Below, one piece after another: positions 1-5,202 of a DNA stretch of 5,202 bases. Position 1 is the stretch's first letter; the number at the start of each line of letters is the position of its first letter. The stretch is taken from NCBI GenBank assembly GCA_002502095.1, contig DAPJ01000034.1, positions 1-5,202 on the forward strand. Reading direction: 5' to 3'. Origin of the DNA: Euryarchaeota archaeon UBA62 (GTDB lineage: Archaea > Thermoplasmatota > Poseidoniia > Poseidoniales > Thalassarchaeaceae). Under the pieces are notes generated by a model that saw nothing but the letters and a program-made list of their open reading frames with translations, was not told the origin of the DNA and searched no databases. The translations under genes were made by a program, and so were the position numbers.

Positions 1-708
1 AACGTAGGACGCAGAAGGAGGGGGAGAGAAAAATAGCTTAGCGGCGCCAATCCAAGGAATCTCAGTTGAGGCAATTCCAATAACCCACTCATCCTTAACT
101 GCAGTTACGGGATTGTTGTTCTCATCAAGTAGGCCGTTCCTGCCATCCTGTCCCGTTGCCGATAACTGATCTATTCTACAGCCGTTACTATCCTCATTAT
201 CACCAGTAGTTAGATATCCATCATGTGAAGGTACCCAATTTTCTATTCTGAGATCGTAGTCGTTACCATGGTATGATTCGCATGGGTAATCGAGAGTCCA
301 GTTGATACTTTGCACCCCCAACAATGTAGTTCCTGGAACATCCCATCCTCCAGAGTCGTTTTCAATAGCCTTCAATAGAGCTCTATGAATGACAGGAGTA
401 TCTGAACCCCCATTCTTCCTGAATACTATTACATCGCCTTCCATGCCATGTGACTCGTATCCAAAATTATCGTTCAGTGGATCTGTGGCCTCGACAAATG
501 TGACTATGTCCTTCCTTTCTGGATTGATTACCAGAACTAAATCTCCGGGGTCTATTGCGCCTATTTGTCCCTCATCATCATGCATCATTGAACCAGATTC
601 TACTACGACCATTGGAGGAAATGTCCCTGTAGATAGAAACATAGAGCCGAGCAGTAATGCCACTAGACCTGTTGCAAGAAATATTTCTCTAGCTAGTGCA
701 TTAGACAT
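1..708 (-). CDS. sec11: Archaeal signal peptidase I (Sec11/S26B type), 3'-truncated by window edge
   Basis: This enzyme cleaves signal peptides from exported proteins on the outer face of the cytoplasmic membrane. The window holds 236 codons from the ATG at 708, open to base 1 with no stop, so the C-terminus is missing. One membrane helix spans about residues 9-27. The catalytic serine is Ser40 in VESGSMMHD. It is followed by DPGDLVLV (53-60), then GDVIVFRK (91-98) and PVIHRAL with His108. His in place of the bacterial general-base Lys marks the archaeal and ER-type enzyme. GDN at 169-171 supplies the conserved Asp170. About 60 residues separate His108 from GDN, a long insertion that includes Cys143; Cys177 follows GDN. 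VIGIASTEIPWIGAAKLFF near the end resembles the family's membrane-proximal tail. The start lies one base after the upstream stop and has a good Shine-Dalgarno sequence. Family assignment is firm; the symbol is by family only. Confidence 0.92.
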   Translation of the reverse strand, partial: MSNALAREIFLATGLVALLLGSMFLSTGTFPPMVVVESGSMMHDDEGQIGAIDPGDLVLVINPERKDIVTFVEATDPLNDNFGYESHGMEGDVIVFRKNGGSDTPVIHRALLKAIENDSGGWDVPGTTLLGVQSINWTLDYPCESYHGNDYDLRIENWVPSHDGYLTTGDNEDSNGCRIDQLSATGQDGRNGLLDENNNPVTAVKDEWVIGIASTEIPWIGAAKLFFSPPPSASYV

Positions 709-709
709 A

Positions 710-1525
710 TCACTCCTCCTCGTTATAATTCTTGAGAGGCCTGGTAAAGTCCAATAATATAGCAAAGAAGGCCATTAGTAGAAAGCTCGCTGAATCTAAA
801 TGAGGAGGGGAAAAGGTGGTATTTTCCATTGAGAAGATGTATGCTGAAAGGTCGATGGTCCTATGATTAATACCATCTAGTCCCATAGATATCCCAAGGA
901 TCGAGTTGAGAGATAATAGGGTAATCGCGAATGCACATGTAACGATAATCGCTCTATTGGCCTTCTTAGTCCTAAGAAGGGGCAATCCGGGGAGTCGATC
1001 AGATAGTCGTGAGTTCTCTGTTCCCCACCATTCATACTCATTTTTTTCTTTTCTAAGAGGTGTTGCCATACTGCGACTATTCAGTGGAGGCAGGGAAACA
1101 ACCTTGAATCTCTTTCCCCCTCTTATTTGGAAGTCATCGTAAAGTCCCATCAGCCTCGATTGGTATTTAGGCCCGAGTATTTCAGCTGCTTCTTCGGCTT
1201 CCTTTCTTCTTCTGATAATCTCAGTTCTTGCATCCAATGAGAGAATATCTTCCAAAATATTCCTCTGTGACCAATAGAAGCTGAACTCTGGGACAGCATA
1301 AATGGACGTTAATGATCCAAGAGCCAAACAGAGCCAGCTGAATGGTAGCATAAATTCTTGGTGTTCTGGATCGGATGCACCTCCGAGCATGAATATGAAA
1401 ATGAAGCCCCATAGAACAGAAGCAATAGACAGGATTGTGGTATAAGTTACTATCTGGAACTGGATATCTTTCTTCGATTCCCACCATCTGGTGAAGAAAC
1501 CCTTCCTACTCCTTCCGCGAGCCAT
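710..1525 (-). CDS. Four-helix membrane protein of unknown function, upstream partner of signal peptidase
   Basis: I do not recognise this 271-residue protein. Four hydrophobic segments are visible at about 25-47, 58-79, 193-213 and 246-260. The N-terminus is strongly basic (ARGRSRKGFF). The long loop between helices 2 and 3 (about 80-191) is also basic and highly charged, with a probable helical stretch around IIRRRKEAEEAAEILG (103-118). By the positive-inside rule, both ends and this loop face the cytoplasm, with two short external loops. No catalytic motif is evident. It is real rather than a shadow: it has coherent membrane topology, ends one base before the signal peptidase ATG, and the two are surely one transcript. 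No Shine-Dalgarno sequence precedes the ATG; a TATA-like AACTAAT lies 26-32 bases upstream, which suggests a leaderless message. A role in membrane or secretion biology is only inferred from the neighbour. Confidence 0.85.
   Translation of the reverse strand: MARGRSRKGFFTRWWESKKDIQFQIVTYTTILSIASVLWGFIFIFMLGGASDPEHQEFMLPFSWLCLALGSLTSIYAVPEFSFYWSQRNILEDILSLDARTEIIRRRKEAEEAAEILGPKYQSRLMGLYDDFQIRGGKRFKVVSLPPLNSRSMATPLRKEKNEYEWWGTENSRLSDRLPGLPLLRTKKANRAIIVTCAFAITLLSLNSILGISMGLDGINHRTIDLSAYIFSMENTTFSPPHLDSASFLLMAFFAILLDFTRPLKNYNEEE
715..720 (-). promoter_or_regulatory. Shine-Dalgarno site of the signal peptidase gene, inside the upstream gene's last codons
   Basis: On the minus strand AGGAGG lies six bases before the ATG at 708. 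It is made from the final Glu codons (GAG GAG GAG) of the upstream membrane-protein gene, so the last three glutamates and the ribosome binding site are the same DNA. This fixes the signal peptidase start and suggests translational coupling. Confidence 0.8.
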
Positions 1526-1550
1526 TGAAGTATTCGACTTAGCACATACG

Positions 1551-1557
1551 ATTAGTT
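1551..1557 (-). promoter_or_regulatory. Putative TATA-like promoter element for the leftward operon
   Basis: On the minus strand this reads AACTAAT and lies 32 to 26 bases upstream of the ATG at 1525. That is where an archaeal TATA box falls if transcription starts at or just before the start codon. The same heptamer occupies the identical position before the rightward gene. It is not a canonical TTTATATA box, and no separate BRE is evident, so the call rests on position and symmetry. Confidence 0.5.
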
Positions 1558-1574
1558 ACTTCCCATATGCGTTC

Positions 1575-1581
1575 AACTAAT
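1575..1581 (+). promoter_or_regulatory. Putative TATA-like promoter element for the rightward lipoprotein gene
   Basis: AACTAAT (followed by TTC) lies 32 to 26 bases upstream of the ATG at 1607. This is the mirror image of the element serving the leftward operon. The ATG at 1607 has no Shine-Dalgarno sequence, so a leaderless transcript beginning near the start codon is likely. The spacing also supports 1607 over the internal ATGs at 1631 and 1634. Confidence 0.5.
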
Positions 1582-1606
1582 TTCAGTACCTCTCTCCGAT
1601 TGGTTC

Positions 1607-2914
1607 ATGAGAAGACCGTGTCATGGACGTATGATGAAAAGGCGAGTCGTGCCGGTGTTAGCTGTCATTCTTATACTCACTTCTGGATGCACTTCAGGCC
1701 CTCCTGATCTAGACGGAGATGGAATATCTGATAGTGAAGACTTGGATATTGATGGGGATGGATGGGACAATGATATCGAACTAAATTGTAGCACAGATCA
1801 ACTCATCTCCAGTAGTGTTCCATCTGATATCGATGGAGACTTGATTTGCGATTTTCTTGATAGTGACGATGATGGTGACCTCTGGGGGGATTTCACAGAG
1901 TTAGATTGCTCCACTGACCCTCTTGACAATAGCTCGGTTCCTGCAGATTATGATGGAGATATGATTTGTGATTCACTAGATCAGGATGCTGATGGCGATG
2001 GGCTTCCCAATGACTGGGAGCAAGCTAGGGGTTTCGACTATCTGGATGATCAGGATTACATCTCGTGTCATGGAATGACTGAATATTGTATGAGAACTTA
2101 TGATGATTTCACGTTTGCAGAGTCTCATAATTCATTTTCAACCCCTGAAGATGGGATTATCGCTGGAATAAACCATTTGACAGGTTTGCAAAGCCAATGG
2201 GAAGATGGTATCAGGGCGTTCATGTTGGATCCATATCATCCATCAGAATTGCAGAATGAGAGGGAGGATGTGGTATTTTGTCATGCATTATCCTTACCGA
2301 ATACTCCACCATGTTTGTTTGGTAGTGTTGATGCTTTTGAATGGCTAAGGAGTCTTAATTCACTTCATAATAACAGTACGGGGGATATTGTCAGTCTTCT
2401 GATACAGAATCACCGGGTTCCAGGCGAGCATCTAGAGTATCTGCTAAATGAGGCTGGCATATTAGATAGGGCTTACATTCACGAATTAGGTAGTCCATGG
2501 CCATCTATCGGAGACTTGTCATTATCGGGGACCGATGTGGTGGTTTTCATTGAGATGGAATATGAAGATAATTTCTCGAAGCTTTTGCCGGCTTGGAAAC
2601 ATACCTGGGATACTCCATATGGAGAATCTAATCAGGATGAGATGACTTGTAGTGTCGGGAGAGGAGATTCAGAACAGCCCGTTTGGCATATGAATAACTG
2701 GTTGAGCACCTTCGGTTTATCTGATGCTACAAAGGCGGAAGAAGTCAATGAATACAGTACACTGTTGGATAGAGCGTTGTTGTGCTGGGAAGAAGTCGGA
2801 GATAGACCAACCTTCATAGGGGTAGATTATTGGGAGCAAGGTGAGGTTACGAATGTTACTAGGACACTCAATAGTATGGCACACTGGTCTGATGATATCC
2901 CTCCGCACCCATGA
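1607..2914 (+). CDS. Exported lipoprotein with calcium-type repeats and a PI-PLC X-like phosphodiesterase domain
   Basis: The 435-residue protein begins with a basic N-terminus and a hydrophobic signal (about 14-26). These end in a lipobox-like LTSGC, with Cys28 the predicted lipidated residue; Thr at -3 is not ideal. Residues 32-137 are Asp-rich repeats (DLDGDGISD, DIDGDG, DADGDG) of the thrombospondin-3/calcium-binding type, with cysteines every 20 residues (61, 81, 101, 121). From about 165 the sequence follows the PLC-like TIM-barrel phosphodiesterase family: FAESHNSF with His174-Asn175, GIRAFMLDPY (201-210) with Arg203 and Asp208, FCHA with His226, LLIQNHR, VVVFIEME and HMNNWL (361-366). 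It most resembles plant and fungal PI-PLC X-domain proteins, not bacterial PI-PLC. The inferred role is cleavage of a phosphodiester such as a phospholipid head group outside the cell; the substrate is unknown. Ten cysteines after Cys28 could form disulfides. Starts at 1631 or 1634 would give a more typical signal peptide, but promoter spacing favours 1607. Confidence 0.85.
   Translation: MRRPCHGRMMKRRVVPVLAVILILTSGCTSGPPDLDGDGISDSEDLDIDGDGWDNDIELNCSTDQLISSSVPSDIDGDLICDFLDSDDDGDLWGDFTELDCSTDPLDNSSVPADYDGDMICDSLDQDADGDGLPNDWEQARGFDYLDDQDYISCHGMTEYCMRTYDDFTFAESHNSFSTPEDGIIAGINHLTGLQSQWEDGIRAFMLDPYHPSELQNEREDVVFCHALSLPNTPPCLFGSVDAFEWLRSLNSLHNNSTGDIVSLLIQNHRVPGEHLEYLLNEAGILDRAYIHELGSPWPSIGDLSLSGTDVVVFIEMEYEDNFSKLLPAWKHTWDTPYGESNQDEMTCSVGRGDSEQPVWHMNNWLSTFGLSDATKAEEVNEYSTLLDRALLCWEEVGDRPTFIGVDYWEQGEVTNVTRTLNSMAHWSDDIPPHP
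1778..2017 (+). repeat. Two tandem 40-residue Cys/Asp-rich repeats within the lipoprotein gene
   Basis: Residues 58-97 and 98-137 align without gaps, with 24 of 40 identical by eye. Both begin ELxCSTD, continue SSVP and end in an Asp-Gly-Asp cluster. A partial unit (residues 34-57) precedes them and matches the second half of the repeat. Asp spacing suggests calcium binding, and the paired cysteines suggest one disulfide per unit. The DNA copies are clearly diverged, so this is an old protein-level duplication rather than a recent DNA repeat. Confidence 0.8.
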
Positions 2915-2925
2915 ATTATTCATGG
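2909..2925. repeat. Perfect 17-base palindrome across the stop codon of the lipoprotein gene
   Basis: CCATGAAT and ATTCATGG flank a single central T, and the TGA stop at 2912-2914 lies inside the left arm. As RNA it could form a six-pair stem with a five-base loop, too weak and lacking the U-run expected of a terminator. An operator for the downstream helicase gene is possible but unproven. Confidence 0.45.
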
Positions 2926-2930
2926 TCATA

Positions 2931-2941
2931 AATTGACAATT
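2931..2941. repeat. Short palindrome before the helicase ribosome binding site
   Basis: AATTG and CAATT flank a central A. Its centre (2936) is 19 bases from the centre of the 17-base palindrome to the left (2917), close to two helical turns. It could be a protein-binding half of the same site, or chance in AT-rich sequence. Confidence 0.3.
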
Positions 2942-2943
2942 AC

Positions 2944-2947
2944 GGAG
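2944..2947 (+). promoter_or_regulatory. Shine-Dalgarno site of the helicase gene
   Basis: GGAG lies eight bases before the ATG at 2956. This supports that start and fits translation from a transcript with a leader or as the second cistron after the lipoprotein gene. A CATAAATT stretch at 2927-2934 could alternatively be a TATA box, but it would sit too close for a leader containing this site. Confidence 0.6.
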
Positions 2948-2955
2948 TTACCAGA

Positions 2956-5202
2956 ATGGATCATCTTCACCCTGAAGTCAGGAAGCTAATTGAGATTAGA
3001 GGTTGGTCTCTATCTTCAATACAGGAGTCCTCAATGGAAGACTTAGTATCTGGATATGATAGAGTATTGGTCTCACCTACAGGTAGCGGAAAAACAGAAG
3101 CCGCCATACTTCCTCTCGCATCGAGATTCATCACAGAGGAGTGGGAGGGGCTCTCAATTCTCTATATCACACCATTAAGAGCTCTAAACAGAGATATCGA
3201 CAGAAGGCTCGCAGAAATGCTCGAACCACTTGGAATTACAGTGGGCCTGAGGCATGGGGATACATCACAGCGAGAGAGGGCGAAGCAGTCGAAGAATCCT
3301 CCTAATCTACTAGTAACCACTCCTGAGACAGCTCAAATTATGCTACTTGGAAGTAGATTGAGGAGGCATCTTTCTGGTTTGAATGCAGTTATCTTAGATG
3401 AGGTACATGAGCTGGCTTCTTCAGAGAGGGGGGCACAGCTACTTGTCGGTCTTGAGAGGATTGCAGAATACTGTTCTGAGAAATTCCAGAGGGTTGGGTT
3501 ATCTGCTACAGTTGGAAATCCATTAGAGACCGCAAAATGGCTTTCAGATGAGGCGCTTCCGATAATTGGTCCATCACCAAGATTTACTGAGGTCCGAGTT
3601 CATAGAGAGGTTCCAACACCATCTGATGAGGCCGAGTCAATAATATGGTCAAGTTCCCCTCACTCTGTGGCTGCACATAGGAGACTCGCACAATCTCTTT
3701 CTGAAGACTATCCTGCCCTAGTTTTCGTAAACTCACGTAATGCTGCTGAGTCTGTTTCTCAAAGGCTTCGTAGTATGAATGAAGATATTTTGCTGGGAGT
3801 GCATCATGGAAGTCTGGCTGCTGAAACCAGGAAGGAGATGGAGGATGGGCTGAGAAAAGGCGAGCTGAATGCAATCGTTTGCACTAGTAGTCTTGAGCTA
3901 GGCATAGATATTGGAAGCATAAGAAGGGTGCATCAAATGCAGAGTCCGAGAGCTGTTGACAGATTACTTCAGAGGATGGGTAGAGCTGAGCATGTCATTG
4001 GAGGGACTGGCAGAGGTGAGCTTTTGGCTTGGGAGACGGATGAGGTTGCAGAGGGTGCGGTTATTGCGAGGAGAGCGATGTCGGGGGAGCTTGAAGGGGT
4101 GGAATGGAGGAATAATCCGGGGATAGTTGCCGCAAATCAATTCCTGCAGATGTCAATTGAGAGAGGCGTTGTTCCGATTGATTTGGCTACTAAGATAATT
4201 GGAAGATGCTCTATTTTCAGGGATTGGGAAAGGAAGGATAGTATCTCCCTGCTAAAGGTACTGAGTGACAGGTGGATGGTAAACTTCGTTGAGGATCCGT
4301 CTGAGTCAGATGTTACTTCTTGGCCGGGAAGGCTTTGGCAGGAGTTGTCAGAAAGGACAGATGGAGATGCACCGATAGAGAGGCCATCATGGGAAATTGA
4401 ACATTCTGAAACTGATAAGATTAGATGGAGAAATCAATTGATTAATGGCCTTCCAGACGTATTGAAGAATGGGTGGTTCTCACCCTCCGGCAGACTTGGT
4501 AGAAATAGGATAGATCATATTTCCATGATTCCAGATGAATTATCTTACAGAGTGAGAGACGCAGTTGGCAGAAGTATCCTAGGTTCTGTTGATGAGGCAT
4601 TTGTTCTGTCATTGGGAGGAGAAGAAGACGGAGGGAAGAGAAGAAATAGGACATTCGTGATGGCAGGTAGAACATGGCAGATAGTTGATGCTGATCCTGA
4701 TCAGGAAGAGATTCTGGTTATTCCGATAAAGGACTCTGGGGAAGTTCCCGTTTGGTCTGGGGAGTTACCTCCCGTGCCAATGGAAATAGCGATGGAAGTT
4801 GGGATACTCAGGAGGTCTATCGCAGTGACCATAGGTGCTAAGGACGAAGAGGTAAGAGATTTGTCTGACTACCCTCTTTCAGATGAGGCTCGTGATCATC
4901 TGATTAGTACAGTTACAGAACATTATGATTCCTCAGGTATAATTCCTGATGACAAGACTGTAACGGTTTCGGAGAGTGATGGTGCCATAATTGTGAATAC
5001 TTGTAGAGGCTCAAGAGTAAATGAGACTCTCGGACACTTCTTACAAGCTATGGGTTCCTTGAAAGACGGTAAGATGGGGAGATCGACAATAGATCCATAC
5101 AGAATCTCTCTACAGGTTCCTTCACTGACCCCGAGTGAAGTTGTTAACCTTCTTTCAGAGACCCCGCCCTCGTCAATTCCATCCATAATGTGGATGACGA
5201 TA
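2956..5202 (+). CDS. lhr: Lhr-family DEAD/DEAH-box helicase, 3'-truncated by window edge
   Basis: This is an ATP-dependent 3'-5' nucleic-acid helicase of the Lhr group, linked to DNA repair and RNA handling in archaea and bacteria. From the ATG at 2956 the frame stays open for 749 codons to the window end. Archaeal Lhr proteins are usually about 850-950 residues, so roughly 100-200 are missing. Motifs in order are LSSIQ (Gln23), Walker A PTGSGKT (41-47), TPLRAL (72-77), TTPET (121-125), DEVH (148-151), SAT (183-185), VFVNSRNAAE (256-265), HHGS (283-286), SSLELGIDIG (311-320) and motif VI QRMGRAEH (339-346). The first RecA domain covers about 1-205 and the second about 206-375. A winged-helix and the Lhr-specific region (W-rich, about 380-600) follow. 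The Glu in GRAEH replaces the Gly I expect in Lhr proteins (GRAGH). All catalytic residues are present. It starts 41 bases after the lipoprotein stop with its own GGAG site. No functional link to its neighbour is apparent. Confidence 0.93.
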   Translation, partial: MDHLHPEVRKLIEIRGWSLSSIQESSMEDLVSGYDRVLVSPTGSGKTEAAILPLASRFITEEWEGLSILYITPLRALNRDIDRRLAEMLEPLGITVGLRHGDTSQRERAKQSKNPPNLLVTTPETAQIMLLGSRLRRHLSGLNAVILDEVHELASSERGAQLLVGLERIAEYCSEKFQRVGLSATVGNPLETAKWLSDEALPIIGPSPRFTEVRVHREVPTPSDEAESIIWSSSPHSVAAHRRLAQSLSEDYPALVFVNSRNAAESVSQRLRSMNEDILLGVHHGSLAAETRKEMEDGLRKGELNAIVCTSSLELGIDIGSIRRVHQMQSPRAVDRLLQRMGRAEHVIGGTGRGELLAWETDEVAEGAVIARRAMSGELEGVEWRNNPGIVAANQFLQMSIERGVVPIDLATKIIGRCSIFRDWERKDSISLLKVLSDRWMVNFVEDPSESDVTSWPGRLWQELSERTDGDAPIERPSWEIEHSETDKIRWRNQLINGLPDVLKNGWFSPSGRLGRNRIDHISMIPDELSYRVRDAVGRSILGSVDEAFVLSLGGEEDGGKRRNRTFVMAGRTWQIVDADPDQEEILVIPIKDSGEVPVWSGELPPVPMEIAMEVGILRRSIAVTIGAKDEEVRDLSDYPLSDEARDHLISTVTEHYDSSGIIPDDKTVTVSESDGAIIVNTCRGSRVNETLGHFLQAMGSLKDGKMGRSTIDPYRISLQVPSLTPSEVVNLLSETPPSSIPSIMWMTI

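Noticed and set aside
389..757. 122-codon open frame on the plus strand
   Set aside because: It lies antisense to the signal peptidase gene, whose motifs are unmistakable, and shows no protein-like motif of its own.
906..1142. 78-codon plus-strand frame opposite the membrane-protein gene
   Set aside because: It is fully antisense to a coherent four-helix protein, with no ribosome binding site and no recognisable domain.
1221..1487. 88-codon minus-strand frame overlapping the membrane-protein gene
   Set aside because: It is another frame of the same strand inside a longer, convincing gene, with no independent support.
1631..1636. Alternative starts for the lipoprotein at the tandem ATGs 1631 and 1634
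   Set aside because: They would give a tidier signal peptide, but neither has a ribosome binding site. The AACTAAT element is correctly spaced for 1607, so they remain only a possibility.
2909..2925. Transcription terminator after the lipoprotein gene
   Set aside because: The stem is only six pairs once a loop is allowed, and no T-run follows on either strand.
2632..2929. Two minus-strand frames (2632-2817 and 2717-2929) opposite the end of the lipoprotein gene
   Set aside because: Both are antisense to conserved PLC-like sequence, and neither has signals or motifs.
3584..3874. 96-codon minus-strand frame within the helicase gene
   Set aside because: It is antisense to the second RecA domain. 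The helicase motifs continue unbroken across it.
4442..5186. Minus-strand frames (4442-4675 and 4923-5186) in the 3' part of the helicase
   Set aside because: The plus-strand helicase frame stays open throughout; these are antisense shadows.

Overview
The window looks like a stretch of an archaeal chromosome, most likely an uncultivated marine euryarchaeon of the Marine Group II (Poseidoniales) or a close relative. Three things point there. The signal peptidase is of the Ser/His (Sec11-like) type found in archaea. The helicase belongs to the Lhr family and is rich in AGA/AGG arginine codons. The lipoprotein carries Asp-Gly-Asp repeats with the Cys-Ser-Thr-Asp-Pro and Ser-Ser-Val-Pro wording I associate with Marine Group II secreted proteins. 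The assignment is inferred from protein style, because there is no rRNA or other marker gene here.

Layout: two gene pairs diverge from a short central promoter region (1526-1606). Leftward on the minus strand is a four-helix membrane protein of unknown function (1525-710). One base after its stop comes a signal peptidase I gene (708-1) that runs off the left edge. Rightward on the plus strand is a predicted lipoprotein of 435 residues (1607-2914), with calcium-binding-type repeats followed by a phosphodiesterase domain of the PI-PLC X type. After 41 bases comes an Lhr-type DEAD/DEAH helicase (2956-5202) that runs off the right edge after 749 codons. Neither edge gene has a stop codon inside the window. 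Coding density is about 98 percent. There is no gene-free stretch above 82 bases, and I see no RNA gene, mobile element or CRISPR array.

The divergent region is strikingly symmetric. The heptamer AACTAAT lies exactly 32 to 26 bases upstream of both divergent ATG codons, once per strand, and neither start has a Shine-Dalgarno sequence. This is what two leaderless archaeal promoters would look like. By contrast, the second gene in each direction has a recognisable ribosome binding site, which fits translation of internal cistrons.

Functionally, three of the four genes concern the cell envelope or secretion: the signal peptidase, its translationally linked membrane partner and the exported phosphodiesterase. 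The helicase is a nucleic-acid repair or RNA-handling enzyme with no obvious link to them. I see no clear multi-gene undescribed system. The most interesting items are the archaeal PI-PLC-like lipoprotein, the mirror-image promoter pair and the unknown membrane protein coupled to the signal peptidase.
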